Assembly: GCF_036884655.1 (NCBI RefSeq) | Contig: NC_088327.1 | Coordinates: forward strand, 17,632,001 to 17,696,000 | DNA from: Musa acuminata AAA Group | Lineage: Eukaryota > Streptophyta > Magnoliopsida > Zingiberales > Musaceae | Direction of reading: 5' to 3' | DNA: 64,000 nt | In this document: piece by piece, positions 23,181 through 35,862 of the stretch | How the letters are laid out: each line of letters starts with the position of its first letter | How positions within the stretch are numbered: position 1 is the stretch's first letter | Program-made: the position numbers and the translations under genes | Notes under the pieces: generated by a model | Told to the model about the DNA's origin: nothing | Database searches by the model: none | Seen by the model: the letters and a program-made list of their open reading frames with translations, nothing else

Positions 23181-24395
23181 TCTTTATTATGATTTTATCT
23201 CTCTATTTGTTTTGAATATGAGAAACTTTGAATTGTTCTAGCCTTACATTTGATACATCTCTTGTTTAGACGTAACAATTTGAATCTGGAAAACTTATGA
23301 CATTCTAACCCTTCCAACTTGTTTTACTATAAATTCCTGCATAGATTTCAAATTTCAATAAAACTTATTTGATCATAATATAGACTCATAAATCTTTCTT
23401 TTGATAGCTTATTTAACAGATTTGGAGTAAGTTTGCCTGCCCAAACTTATGTTTCAGTTGACCCTTTGGGTTTTACAAAACAGAGATCGTAACTTCTGAC
23501 CTTTCGATACTAAACTACCTATAAGCCTATGTTGGAAACTCTGATTTATTCAAAGCTTATTTTTTTGGAAACAAGAGTTGAGATCTTTCTTTTGATATAT
23601 GGATTGAAAGATTTGGAGTCCAAACACCTGCTCAGTTATCTGTTAAATCCGACCTTATGAATTCTACCAAATAGAGATTTTATTCTCTGACCTTTATTTA
23701 CCAAATTATTTGTAACTCTCTGTTGGAAAGTTCAATTCATATGAAGCTTATTCTATTTGAAAGTAGATTGAAATATCTTTCCAAAGATATATATCTTGAG
23801 TAAATTAGAGTATAATTGATAGTTTGATTCATTTGTTCAATGTGCCTCTCAAATTCTGCCAAAAATCAAGCTTTGGTCGATTTCGGTTGTTCTTGTTCTA
23901 TTCCTTTTGGAAATTAATTTCCTCTAGCATTCTTTCTTCAATTGAGCTTTATATTACTGCTTTGAATTCTTATATGCTCTTATCCTTAAATTATTTATAT
24001 TCTTGAAACCTATTGTGTAAAGTTTATGTTGTATCGCATTGTTTCGTATAGGCACATATATGTTTCATTGTTTCGCCTGTGCTTCTGATATGTGCCAAAA
24101 TCCTTATATACTCTTACCTTTATTTCCTTTCAGATTTGAATGCATTTGTGAATGATTATGTTTGTATCGTATTGACTCATAAAGGCACATGTACATTTCG
24201 TTGTTCTACATATGCTTCCGATATGTACCAAAATCCTTATATAATCTTGCCTTTATTTCCTTTCAAATTTGAATGCATTTGTGAAAGATTATGTTTGTAT
24301 CGTATTGACTCATAAAGGCACATGTATGTTTCATTATTCCGTATGTGCTTCTGATATATGCTAATTTTATTATTCACACTATCCTTTTATACTAT

Positions 24396-24600
24396 GGTGT
24401 TTGTGGGATACTGTGAACCTTTGCCAGAAATGGTAAAGGGAGTTATGCATAGAGCCCGCATTGCTTTGTCGACCCCCAATGACTTCACCCAGACGTGGGT
24501 GGATGGAGCTCCCTAACGTGGGAGACTTCTGTCTGGTGGTCATTCAGAAATGGATGAATCACAATATGTCTGTGGTCCCACTACACCTTCTGTATGTTTG
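24396..24600 (+). promoter_or_regulatory. Block conserved among gypsy LTRs of E5, E7 and E12
   Basis: Contains TTTGTGGGATACTGTGAACC, CAGAAATGGTAAAGGGAG, CAGACGTGGGTGGATGGAG and GGTGGTCATTCAGAAATGG. Matches lie at about 38000-38170 (reversed), 54056-54250 and 56978-57180, better kept than much of the surrounding LTR. Function unknown. Confidence 0.55.
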
Positions 24601-24704
24601 ATATGATATCCAGAGCTTTAGTTATGTGTTTCTATACATGCTTTAGATAAGATTGATATGAATGCAATGTCAAATACGACATTTGAGCTTCTATTTTATA
24701 TTTA

Positions 24705-24965
24705 TTCTTTGATATGCTCCAAAATGGTTCATATGCCATTAATTTGCTCTGAAATATTTCATATGCCAGTGATATGCTCCGAAATATTTCATTTATCATT
24801 AATATACTCCGAAACATTTCATACACCATTGATAAGCTCTGAAACGTTTCATTTGTTATTAATATGCTTTGAAACATTTTATTTGCCATTGATATGCTTT
24901 AAAATATTCCATATGCCGTTGATATGTTCCGGAACATTTTATACGCTATTGATATACTCCAATTA
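24705..24965 (+). repeat. Minisatellite, about 33 bp unit
   Basis: About eight units built on GATATGCTCCGAAA and CATTTCATATGCCATT. The same repeat follows the conserved block in both E12 LTRs. Confidence 0.88.
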
Positions 24966-25657
24966 CTCTATGCTCTATTTATTATGAACCAATTATGTTT
25001 TGAATGAAATGATATTTACGAATTTGTATCTAATGAGATGGTATCATTGAATCTCTTTTATTTTGCCTTACATTATGATACCTTGTTTGTTTAAAATTGT
25101 CCATTTTCGTTTTGGATATGTTTTGTCAGTTGCTGAGCTTTTCTTAGCTCACTCTATTGCTATATAAATCTTTCAGGTCAGCTTGTCACTTACTGAGATG
25201 TTTATATTGGGCTGAGACAATGGAGAGCTATTTAGAATTATGGGAAAGTATTGTTGGTGGTTATGTTATTGTTGTATAAGCATGTTTTGTATGTAATGAA
25301 AACATTGTTGAAAGGTTTGAATTGATATATCGTGTAAAAGTTTTAAAAGACCTCTCTCGTTTGGACTCTCGAAATGTTAAGTTTAGTTTACGATGATATG
25401 AACTTATGATATATGGTTGGAGTTCTGATTGTATAAATTGTTTAGCTTGTGGATTTATAAATGTTGTTCATGTTTGTTAAGTTGGCTTGGGTTGTCATAA
25501 ATATAAATTATCGAGTGATGTGATATCTGATTATAAACTGCTTAGGTTTTATAAATGTGAATATGACTGAATATTTCTTAGTGTCCTCAAATGTTAGCTT
25601 GGATCCTGGATTGATTTATGATAAAATTTTAATATTATCAGTTCGGGGGGCATGACA

Positions 25658-28600
25658 GGCTCTAGTGGGGGGTAGCCAAGTTGGAACACTTCGGGAAGCA
25701 TCTTGCGGATCTGAGTGGTAGGCTTTCAAGTTGTTGGTGTGAAAAATATTATGAATTTTGAGCCACGCCGGCAGCTACAACCTGTAGGAGACGTTACCCA
25801 CCCTACTGATAATTGGGAAGGGCCCTTTATACTTGCGCACCAATCCTTTGTGTAATTTGTTCCTAAAGAATTGAAATGATGCTGGTTGTAGCTTCACCAA
25901 CACCAAATCGCTGACTTTGAACTCTTGTGGTCACTTTCCCAAGTCGACCCACTTCTTCATCTTTTTGGCTACCTTCTCCAAGTAAGCCCACGCAATATTG
26001 GCACTATGGTACCATTCCTTTGTAAAGTAATTTGCTAACGGACTACTCCTAGTGTATCCGATAGTTAAGGTATGAGGAGTCGACAGTTGTTGTCTTGTAA
26101 AGATCTCGAAGGGGCTCTTGTTGGATGCAGAGCTCTACTACAAATTGTAGGAGAATTGGACTATGTCCAATAGCTTCACCCAATCTCATTGGTTGGTAAT
26201 CACATAGTGCCGAAGATATTACTCTAGGAGTGAGTTTATCCTTTCTGTTTGGCCATCTGTTTGGGGGTGGAGGCTCATGGAGAAGTATAATTTAGACCCC
26301 AATAATTTGAATAGCTCGGTCCAGAATCGTCCCAAGAATCGAGCGTCTCGATCACTGATAATATTATGCAGGACTCCCCAATACTTCACCAAATTTTTCA
26401 TCATTAGCTTGGCTGCCTCCTCTACTAAATAGTGTAGGGGCACAACAATAAAAGTTGCAAACTTTGAAAATCGATCAACCGCTATGAGTATCAATCCTAG
26501 TCCCCTTACTATCGGCAAGCTTGATATAAAGCCCAAGGAAATGCTCTCCCACGGCCTTTCTGGAATGGGCAATGGTTCTGAAAGCCCCATCGGCTTCCAT
26601 TGATCCAACTTGTTTTGTTGGCAAGTGAGGCACGTTCGAATATATTCCTCCACATCAGTCCCTATCTTTGGCCAATAGAAGGCCCTCTCCACGAGAGTCA
26701 AGTTTCTATGAATGCTCGGCAGCCCAAAGGGAATCATGACACTCTCTTAAGAGTTCACGCCTCAAATTGGTCACTCGAGGAACATAAATCGTATTCCCTT
26801 TTGTGTAAACGAGTCTCTCCTGGACCCAAAATCATCATGCCTTGCCTTCTTTGATGAGTTGCATCAAGGTTACCACCTGTGGATCACTATACAGTCCATC
26901 CCAGATCCGGGAAAGGAAGTTGGAGTACAACTGACTTGCTTCGCCTCTGCCCTCCAACTGTATGGTGTTTACTCGCTCTACCTTTCGACTCAATGCATCG
27001 GCCACGACATTTGCTTTTCTGGGCTTGTACTCCATTGTCATATCAAACTCAGCCAGGAAGTCCTACCATCGTACTTGCTTTGGGGAGAGCTTCTTTTGAG
27101 TTTAGAAATAGCTCAAAGCGATATTGTTTGTCCTCAGCACAAATCACGATCCAAGAAGGTAGTGCCGCCAAACTCGTAGATAGTAGACCACCGCTGTCAT
27201 CTCCTTCTCGTGCATCGGATATCGTCACTCAGTCTCGTTGAGTTTACGGTTCTCGTAGGGCACCGGATGACCCTCCTGCATGAGTACTCCCCCAATAGCG
27301 AAGTCTGAAGCATCTGTATGGACTTCGAAGGGCTCCCCATAGTTTAGCAATTTGAGCACTGATTCTTCTAACATAACAACCTTCAAATCTTGGAATGCAG
27401 CTTCACATTTGTCAAACAACCTCCAAGGCTGCTTCTTCTTCAGCAACTCCATTAGTGGAGTTGCATGCTTCGAATACCCCACTATGAAGCGTCGATAGTA
27501 GTTAACAAAACCAAGGAAGGATCTTAGCTCTGACACCTTCTTTAGAGTTTGCCATTCCACAATAGCTTGCACCTTTGATTGGTCTATCCGAATGGTCATC
27601 GCCAATTCGATGCCCAAAGAATAAGATCTCCATTTGAGCAAAGTAGAACTTCTTCCTTTTCATGAACAAAGTATTTTCCCTGAGAACCTTGAAAATTGTC
27701 CGAAGGTGCTCGATATGCTCCTCGAGCGTTTGGCTGTAGACGACGATATCGTCCAAGTAGACAACCATGAACATATCCAAATACTCTTTGAATAGTTGGT
27801 TTATAAGACTGTAGAATATGGCCGGAGCATTGGTTAAGCCGAAAGGCATCACTAAGAACTCAAACGCTCCATACCTAGTCATGTAGATAGTCTTCGCTTT
27901 GTCGCCTTCAGCAATGTGCACCTGCTAGTGCCTCAACCGAAGGTTAAGTTTAGAGAAATACTTGGCTTTGCCCAATTGATCGAACAAGTCTGTGCTGAGT
28001 GGGATGGGATACGTATTCGTCACTGTCACTTTATTGAGGGCTCGATAATCAACGTATAGTCGGAGGCTCCCATCTTGGTTCTTTTGGAAGAGAACTATAG
28101 CTCTGAATGGTGTTTTAGAACTGCGGATGAGACCACCACTTAGTAGTTCACCTAACTGTTTTCTAAGCTCTGCCAACTCTAGAGGGGGCATGCGGTAGAG
28201 TGGTCTCGCTGGAGGTTTCACTCTTGACTCCAGCTCAATATAATGATCTATGCCTTTGCATGGTGGTAGAGTCTTCGGCAACTCAAGTGGCATAATGTCC
28301 GTGAACTCCTTCAGGACGTTCGCCACCATAGTAGGTTCATGAATGGCCTTCTCGTCGAGTAGCTCTAACTTCATAGCAGCCATGAATGTTAATTCACCTT
28401 TTTGTACCCCTTTCTTCAGTTGTAATGCCAAAATCTATTGGGGTTCCATGGTTCCTCTCTAAGAGACGGGAACCACACAGGGGTCACTACCTCCCATCAT
28501 ACATAGGGAGTTTAGGAACGGCATCGGCACCAACTTTGCTGCATGCATAAACTCCATCCCAAGAATCACTTGGAAGTCGTCCAGTGGCACCGCCATCATG

Positions 28601-29394
28601 TTTGTGCTCCCGCTCCACATTCCGATCTTGATGGGAACTCTTTTTCCCAACATGGAGATTCGCTTGGCCTTCGAGTTCACTGCCTTCATTCGACTTGGGT
28701 TCTTCTCTAAGATGAGCCCAAGTCACTTTGCTTCTCGATCAATAATAAAGTTATGGGTAGTGCTCGTGTCCACCATTGTACGAGTTGTTTGGCCATTAAG
28801 CTTAATGTCCACATACATCAGCTCGCTATTTCCTGCTTTCAATGGCTTTGACTTCATGTTCTCCCCCACTTGACCCCGTAATGCATTTAACAAACACATT
28901 GCTCCCATTCGGGGACCTTGTGACTCCTCATCGTCACTACTAGATTTTGAATAGCTTGAACTAAGGGCGATGGCTTTGCCCTTGTCTGATTTGGGGGGAT
29001 GGATGGAAGTTGTTAAAGCATTGAGTGTTTGTTTTTATGGGTATTCCCTCACCATGTGCGGCCCTCCGCACAAGAAGCATCCGCCAGTCTTTGGGGCCTT
29101 GTCTTTTGAGCTTGGCCCTTTGTGGGAACTCTTCTTCCTTTATTCGCCCCCGGGCTCCTTCCCTCGAGAATATTTTGGAGGATAATTTCCTGAAGATTGT
29201 TTCCTTTTTCCTTGGTCCTCAAAGGTAACAAAGTCAATGAGCCTTTCTACGATAGGAATTGCCCTGATCACATCGGTGACATTCCTTCGATGTAGTTCTT
29301 GTTGAGTCTAAGGCTTCAAACCATCAAGGAAGCTGAACAGCTTATCCTTTTCGGACATGTCCTGTATGTCCAGCACTAGTGCCGAAAATTACTT
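25658..29394 (-). pseudogene. gag-pol: Chromovirus-type Ty3/gypsy gag-pol, heavily broken (minus strand)
   Basis: Read from 29394 down: gag end (EKDKLFSFLDGLKP), zinc knuckle with the last Cys changed to Tyr (CFLCGGPHMVREYP, near 29070), protease with a damaged active site (VDTSTTHNF in place of DTGATHNF, near 28760), RT (28431-27502; VDYRALNKV, YLDD intact in VVYLDDIVVY), RNase H ([13 protein letters not shown], near 27310; NVVADALSRK, near 27000), integrase (26737-26219) and the C-terminal LPAWLKIH segment (about 25750). The integrase keeps SDRDARF and QTDGQTERIN but has SLGFI where SMDFI is usual, so the first catalytic Asp is gone. At least five frameshifts or stops split it. No LTR of its own is visible. 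It is cut at 25658 by the E5 LTR and at about 29395 by Sirevirus sequence. Confidence 0.88.
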
Positions 29395-29742
29395 GATTTT
29401 TTGAAAGAAGATGCATCTAAGTTGCTAGTGGGAAGAGAGGTTTCATTCAATTTTAAAGCATCAAAATCAAAATCATCATCAAAATCATTTTTCTTAAATT
29501 TGAAAACCTCATTGAAAACAACATGAATAGATTCTTCTATAACTAAAGTTCTTTTATTAAATACACAAAATACTTTAAAAGTAGAAGAATATCTAAGAAA
29601 AATACATTTATCGAATTTTACATTAAATTTTTCTAAGGCATCTTTTTCGTTTAAAACAAAATATTTACAATCGAAAACTTTAAAATACGAAACATTGGGT
29701 TTTTTGTTAATCCATAACTCATAAGAAGTTTTGGAAAGTAAT
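29395..29742 (-). pseudogene. E6 integrase C-terminal segment
   Basis: Minus strand reads [34 protein letters not shown] and KKNDFDDDF, the conserved end of Sirevirus integrase before RT, also seen at 860-1120. It joins the decayed gypsy gag near 29400 after a deletion. Confidence 0.82.
29738..29742. repeat. Target duplication GTAAT of E7 (left)
   Basis: Matches 39620-39624 exactly, and proves that 29743-39619 inserted as a unit into E6 integrase. Confidence 0.9.
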
Positions 29743-30171
29743 TGTCACGCCGCCCCCCCCCCGAATTATCACATTCAGGAGGTGTGACCCTATCTAAAAT
29801 CAATAATATTATAATTCATCATCAATTCAATCCATGATCCAATCTAACAATTTGAGGATACTAAGAATCATTCAAAAATCAATATTCACAATTCATAAAC
29901 CTGAACGTTACATAAATCATAATCCACTTCACTTAGAGATTCACAAAAATCTAAAGGCAACTCAACTAAACATCAACCACAACACAAATCCATAAACATA
30001 GAAGTATATACAATCACAAAAAGATAATTATTTACCATGAGTTCTTATCCTTATACAACTTAAACTTATCATTCCATACACATGAGCGATCCTTTAAACT
30101 TTTACAACACATAAGTATCAACAGATCCTTAACATTACATCAGAAGTAAAGTTTACTATACAACAAAAACC

Positions 30172-31757
30172 TGTTAGGATCGGAGCGGCACTAAGAGGGG
30201 GGGTGAATTAGTGCAGCGGATTAAAACTTCGGTTTTAATCAAAAAATCTTTCGTATGTTAAGAACAAAACTTGAGAAATTTAACTTGAAGGCGTGTTCTT
30301 AAAGTTGCGCAGCAAGAGTAATAAGGAACTAAAGCAGTAAGAAGATTTGCAGTAATGTAAATGACAATAATAAAAAGCAAACCAGAGATTACGCCGATTT
30401 TTAGAGTGGTTCGGTCAAATGACCTACTCCACTTGCGAGGCCCCTCTTCGATGAGGCTCCCACCTTCCACTAGCAAGTCTCTTGAAAGTGAAGGGTGAAT
30501 ACCCCTCTTACAACTTTTACAAGCGGTTCACTCTCTTACAGATTTTCAACAAGAAAGAAGGAGGTGAACACTAGCAAATTGAAAACAAGACAAGCTAACA
30601 CTTTTCTAAGGCTTTTCTCTCAAACACTTGCTGCTCAAAAAATTGTTCTCTCAGCTGAGATTTGAGGGGTATTTATAGGCCTCAAGAGGATTCAAATTTG
30701 GGCTTCAAAATTTGAATTCTCTTTGGGTTCCCGCTGTTGGAGGTGCCACCGCCCAGCCAAGCGGTGCCACCGCCCAGGGCTCGGGTGCTGGGCGGTGCCA
30801 CCGCCCAGCCAGGAGGTGTCACCGCCCAGCTCTCGGGTGGTGGGCGGTGCCACCGCCCAGCTAGGCGGTGCCACCGCCTACAGTGTTTTCAGCCCGACTA
30901 CAGTGTTTTCAGCCACTAGTTGGGCTTCAATCTTGGCTCTCTAGTTCGCTGGTTTAGCTTAATTTTTAGCCTAAACCAACTCTGACTTTGGGCCCAGTTG
31001 GCCCCTAACCAGGATATAGGATTATCTCTTAATCCTAATCCTAATTACAAGTGGACTACATAACCAAAACACATCCTAAGCAAATTTTCAACCGCGAACG
31101 TCGAGTCTTGTTCTGGCGAGCTTTCCGACGAACTTTCTGCTGACGGGCTTCTAGCAAGCTCCCGAACTTGTGATGACTTTAATGAGTAGCCGAGCCTTCT
31201 CGGTGATCTCCGTGAACCTCCGACGATCTCTTCGGCGAACTTCCGAAAATTTCGACAGGTTCCCGATTTCTTCTCGGTTGGTTCTGGCAGCATCTCCGAC
31301 GATTCTTCGGACTCTTAAACGTCCATCGAACTTGACTCCGGTATTCTCGCTTTGTGTTTTTTGGTTATCGTAGTTAATCCTGCACACACAAGCAAACACT
31401 CTACTCCGATCTAGACAATTATTATAACGCAAATTGACATTCTGTTGCCCGGCACGTCATTGGTTGGCGCTTCATCCGATTCTTCGGTGCATCGTCCTCT
31501 CTTGCAGCTTGTTGCCCAATCGGCGGTTGACCTCCGCAACCCCGATATCCTTGGCGCAATTTCGCTCTCCTTGGCCCGATGCCCGACGCCCGAAGCCTTC
31601 TGCCATCCAATATCCTGACGTGATCTCCTCCGACGCAACGTCAATTCCTCCTGCGTTAATTGTCTAATCCTGATCGAGTAGACCTGTATCACTCAAAATG
31701 TAGTCAAACATTTAAACACAATCAATTAGTTTCATCATCAAAATCCGAGATTCAACA
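30172..31757 (-). repeat. E8 3' LTR, 1,586 bp
   Basis: On the minus strand starts TGTTGAATC at 31757 and ends GATCCTAACA at 30172. TATA box as TATTTATAG on the plus strand at 30670-30678. The palindrome array (30730-30880) has one more unit than the 5' LTR. Six short frames inside recur unchanged in the other LTR and are not genes. Confidence 0.95.
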
Positions 31758-34700
31758 ATCTCCCCCTTTTTGATGATGACAACTAATTGATGACTAACGG
31801 AGTTAACCTTAACTCCCCGGAGTTTAACTAAACTCCCCCTATCAATATGCCATTGATAGAACACTTGGATTATCCCAAATCCAAGTAACATTCATCACAT
31901 GTTATGAAAAACATTTAAACTATCATGCAAATATATAAAATATTTAATTCAATGCATGAAGTCATCAATATACTTCTCCCCCTATGTCATCAACAAAAAG
32001 GAGAAGTAGCTACTCTTATGTGTTTATTATATGGGTTCAAACCATTGCATGAAAAACATAATATTAAATTTTTATCATCATGCAATTTTGAAGATAGAAA
32101 ATTTAGCAAGTAATGCATCATGCTTGGGACATTCAAGCTATCAAGTTTTAGATATACAAGTTTTACAGCATATAAGATAGCACTTTTGGTAATGTTCAAG
32201 ATAGCAAGTTCTACATCATGCAAGCTAGCAATATTGAGATGTTCAAGAAAGCAACTCTTGCTTCTTGAAATATGCAAATTGTAAGCTAGCAAATTTTTGC
32301 TTCCTTTGCAATGTTTGAGCTAGCAATTTTGCTTCCGTTGCAAAGTGCAAGTTAGTATGTTTTGCATCTTGAGATAAACAATATTGTATTTTTGGTATGC
32401 AAATTTATAGTATACAAGCTATCAACTTTTGCACATAAAAAGTTAGCAAAATTTTACATCTTTTGAGATGTGCAAGATGGACTATTTTGCCTCTTTTCAA
32501 ATTGTGCAAGCTAGCAAATTTGCTATCTAGCAAGTTTTGCTCCCCCTTTGTCAGTGTCACATAGAAGGGAATAACAATACAATCATGTAATTCATTTCTC
32601 TTTACTATAATATTCAAATCATGATAAGGGTAAATAATAAAGATGAAAAATGAATGTCAAAAGACATATATCATTTTTGACAAATTTCTTCTTTTGTAGA
32701 TAGAAAACATGATAGGAAACAATCTTGATTCAAAAAGAAAACTCAAGTTATAAATTATCAAGATGTCAAGTAGCATGTCATGGTTTACAAAAACAAGTTT
32801 CTTGCTAGTTAATAGCAAAAAGAATCTCAATTCATGCATATAAAATCTTATGATTCACATAGAACATCTCCTCTTTTATAAAACGAGAGAATCATGATGA
32901 AGAATCTTGATTTACATAGAGTTTCAAAATATAATTATCAATATCATGAATACTAAAAGACCATGAAAATTTTGATAAATATCCTTTTAAATAGAAAACA
33001 AACTTGATTCATTCAATAGAAAATTGTGAGAAATCAAGATCATGATTTCAATAAAATCCATTAAATTCAAATCATTTTCATAATCCATGAGATTCATAAA
33101 AATAATACAAATAGATTCATCAAAATCAATAATATAGAAAAAATAATTTTCAAGAAGAAAAATGTTCTTCTCTTTTAGTTACTTCAATTCATGTGATTTA
33201 TTTCATTCAAGCATGCCTCCCTTTTTTTTTTTTATGTCAAATAAAAACATGTATCATGTTTAAAACCGAAAGTGCTAGATTTATTATGACAAGGATCAAT
33301 AAGGCACTTTCATTATGGTAAAAAGAAAATCGATAATCTGTAAATTACAAGATTCATTATGCATAATTTTAAAAATTTTATGCATAGAACAAAATCATCA
33401 ATCATGATATCAAGACATTTATCATTTAAAGCATTCATGATTCACATCATATGCAATACATCACATATATTATCATAATAAAAGGCATAAGTATTGCATG
33501 CATCATTCCAAATTATAAATATTTCAAATCATAATGGTATTAATTTGTCAAATTGCATCCTACCATGCATGATCATAACTTTTCATTTGTATGCATCAAA
33601 ATAATCTCAAGAGTATTTCATGCATGATTTTATATCACCAAATAAGGAATATCAAGAAGAAAATAATTGGTGATGAGATAAACATTTCATGAATATAAGG
33701 AATTACAGAAAAATTTTATCATGAAGGATTAGAACATGTGAATACCAGAAGACATGATTTCTTTTTGAAAAACCTACTCATTAATAATCAAAAGAAAATC
33801 TTAGGAGATCGATTAATGAAAAATCTTGATTCATAATAAATCTTAATTTGTAAATATCACGGAATCAAGATCATGATTTTAGATAAAACTCATTCAAATT
33901 CAAATCGTCTAAATCATCAAAATCTCAACATTTCTTTCAAGAGATTCAAAATGACATAAATAATTTTATTGGTCTCTTAGGTATAAATCAATAAGATAGA
34001 GAAAAAGAAAATTTTCAATAAAAAATCTTTCCTCCTTTTGTTTCAACTTATTGATTGATTCCATGCATGCATCTCCTTTTCTTTCAAATCCATGCATCAT
34101 CGTTTTAAAACAAAAAAAAAATCAAAGATCATCAAGATAAAAAAGTGCAACACATAATTCCAAAAAAAAATGATTTCAACTCATTACTTCAAGTCAAATC
34201 AATATCATGATTTTGATATAACTCATTTGTAATTCAAATCATCAAACCAAAATCATTTTCAAGGGATTCATATAAATCAACAAGATAGAGAAAAATAATT
34301 TTCAAGAACAATGCTTTTCTCTTTTTAGTTATTTAAATTCATGTCATTTATGCTAGATAAAAATGTGCATCAACATTTAGGATCGAAAAATGAATTTTGT
34401 CATAAAAACCATCAAGACCAAAAAATCATCATGTATAACTTTACAATCTCATGCATAAAATCATCAAATCATAGCATCAAAACTTTCAATAGTTTCATTA
34501 CAACATCAAGTAAGGTTTTATTGAACATAATTTTGAATGATTCTTATAGATATTTAAAATTTCTTTAGTTTTACTTTATATGATTGACTTTATATTAGCA
34601 TGCTTCAAATTTTTGTTCTTATGTCAAAACTATACATCATGTTTGAAAACCAAAGATAAGGTTCATAAAAAAATCATAAAACCTTCCATTCAAAAGTCAT

Positions 34701-34891
34701 GCATCGACATTGAAAATCAATATGGAAATCGTCAAAGTACAAATTCTTGCTTCTCAAGCACATATATAAGATTAATCTTACTAGGTGTATAAGCATTATA
34801 TTTATATCTAACATTTTATTGCATTAACATAACACAAGCAATTTTCAAGAAAATTAATCCTAAACTAAATTAAAAATAACTCAAGAAAGTA
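31758..34891 (-). other. E8 noncoding internal region
   Basis: AT-rich and without coding signal. The PPT lies at 31760-31771 (CTCCCCCTTTTT on plus). PPT-like modules recur near 31973-32000 (TCCCCCTATGTCATCAAC) and 32539-32553 (GCTCCCCCTTTGTCA), a Sirevirus habit. From 32110 to 32530 a degenerate minisatellite repeats GCTAGCAAATTTTTGC-like units. From about 33000 to 34600 larger degenerate blocks recur (ATCAAGATCATGATTT, TTCAAATCATTTTC, and a CTTTT run with GTTA). Confidence 0.75.
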
Positions 34892-35812
34892 TTATGTAAT
34901 TTCGAAATGAATTAGTGGGATTTTGATTACCTCATTGTTGAAAGAGGGTGAGGCATAGTTTGCCACCTCGCCTTTCTTGATTTTCTCCTCGTCTTCGGAA
35001 GAGCTCAATTCATCCCAACTTTTGTTCTTCTTGCGTTCAAAGCAAGTAGTTCCATTCTTTTTGCTTTTTAATTTTTGTTTCATTTGTAGTTTAAGTTCAC
35101 CATCACTTGAGCTTATGCTCGAGTGGTATTCATGTGTTCTATGTCCCAAATCCTTCCTATCATTTGGACGGTTGTTCTCGAGTTTCTTTTTTGCCACATT
35201 GTTCATTTCGTAGGTCATTAGAGACCCAATAAGTTCTTCGAGAGGGAATGTTTTAAGGTCCTTGGCCTCTTGAATGGCCGTAACTTTTGGATCCCAACTT
35301 TTTGGAAGGGATCTTAAGATTTTAGTGACTAGTTCAAAATTAGAAAAACTTTTACCAAGAGCTTTGAGTCCATTGATGACATCCGTGAACCGGGTGTACA
35401 TGTCTCCGATGGACTCACTTGGTTTCATCCGGAAAAGTTCATAAGAATGCACAAGAATATTGATTTTGGACTCTTTCACTCGGCTAGTGCCTTCATGAGT
35501 GACCTCTAGAGTTCTCCAAATATCAAAAGCCGAGTCACACATCGAAACGCGATTAAATTCACTTTTGTCAAGTGCACAATATAAGGCATTCATAGCCTTT
35601 GCATTTAAAGAAAACATCTTCTTCTCCAAATCATTCCAATGGTTCATTGGGAGGGAAGACATTTCAAATCCATTTTCGACTATGTCCCATAAATTCAAAT
35701 CCAAAGAAAGTAAGAAAACTCTCATTCGAGTTTTCCAACAAGTGTAGTCCGTCCCATTGAAAAAGGGAGGACGAATGAGAGAGTGACCCTCTTGAAAGCC
35801 ATAAAGAGCCAT
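34892..35812 (-). CDS. gag: E8 gag, intact, without zinc knuckle (306 aa)
   Basis: An open Sirevirus gag from ATG at 35812 to the stop at 34892. Residues 1-60 form the N-terminal segment (EGHSLIRPPFFNGTDYTCWK); about 75-210 form the UBN2 capsid-like region ([60 protein letters not shown]). Gag would form the particle that packages element RNA. Where related copies have a CCHC knuckle this one reads CFERKKNKSWDELSSSEDE, so the GHYKNDCP half is deleted. The end (EVIKIPLIHFEIT) looks like readthrough into noncoding sequence. The start is 37 bp inside the PBS and matches other gag starts. The only undamaged gene in the window. Confidence 0.9.
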   Translation of the reverse strand: MALYGFQEGHSLIRPPFFNGTDYTCWKTRMRVFLLSLDLNLWDIVENGFEMSSLPMNHWNDLEKKMFSLNAKAMNALYCALDKSEFNRVSMCDSAFDIWRTLEVTHEGTSRVKESKINILVHSYELFRMKPSESIGDMYTRFTDVINGLKALGKSFSNFELVTKILRSLPKSWDPKVTAIQEAKDLKTFPLEELIGSLMTYEMNNVAKKKLENNRPNDRKDLGHRTHEYHSSISSSDGELKLQMKQKLKSKKNGTTCFERKKNKSWDELSSSEDEEKIKKGEVANYASPSFNNEVIKIPLIHFEIT

Positions 35813-35848
35813 TTCTATTTGGGTGTTAAACCAAAGTAGAAAACCGTG

Positions 35849-35860
35849 GCTCTGATACCA
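35849..35860 (-). promoter_or_regulatory. Primer-binding site of E8
   Basis: Plus strand GCTCTGATACCA, that is TGGTATCAGAGC on the minus strand, two bases past the 5' LTR. Confidence 0.93.
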
Positions 35861-35862
35861 AT

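Larger units (their letters stand above)
18795..25657 (+). mobile_element. E5: tandem, internally deleted gypsy element with long LTR
   Basis: Order: partial internal region A, truncated LTR (19674), PBS, leader, gag/protease remnant, partial internal region B, full LTR (21596-25657). Segments 18795-20005 and 20722-21927 are copies of one another at an offset of about 1.92 kb. Both internal copies jump from the early RT domain straight to the PPT, so most of RT, RNase H and integrase is missing from both. RT motifs mark it as Ty3/gypsy of chromovirus type. No target duplication was found. Confidence 0.75.
21596..25657 (+). repeat. E5 full LTR, 4,062 bp
   Basis: Runs from TGTAATATCC to CATGACA. 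It contains a GA-rich tract (21930-22520), a 24 bp minisatellite (22700-23180), a block shared with other gypsy LTRs (24396-24600) and a 33 bp minisatellite (24705-24965). LTRs of E7 (2.6 kb) and E12 (2.8 kb) are homologous but shorter, so this one has grown mainly by repeat expansion. No PBS follows, consistent with a 3' LTR. Confidence 0.8.

Noticed and set aside
22778..23192. Repetitive proteins such as (IGKITLVIGR)n and YCKCSDLS repeats
   Set aside because: Translations of the 24 bp minisatellite, whose unit is a multiple of three. No start context or domain.
30723..30944. Open frames with GGATAQ or RWHRPA repeats in the Sirevirus LTRs
   Set aside because: They are translations of the GGCGGTG/CACCGCC palindrome array and recur wherever that array occurs.
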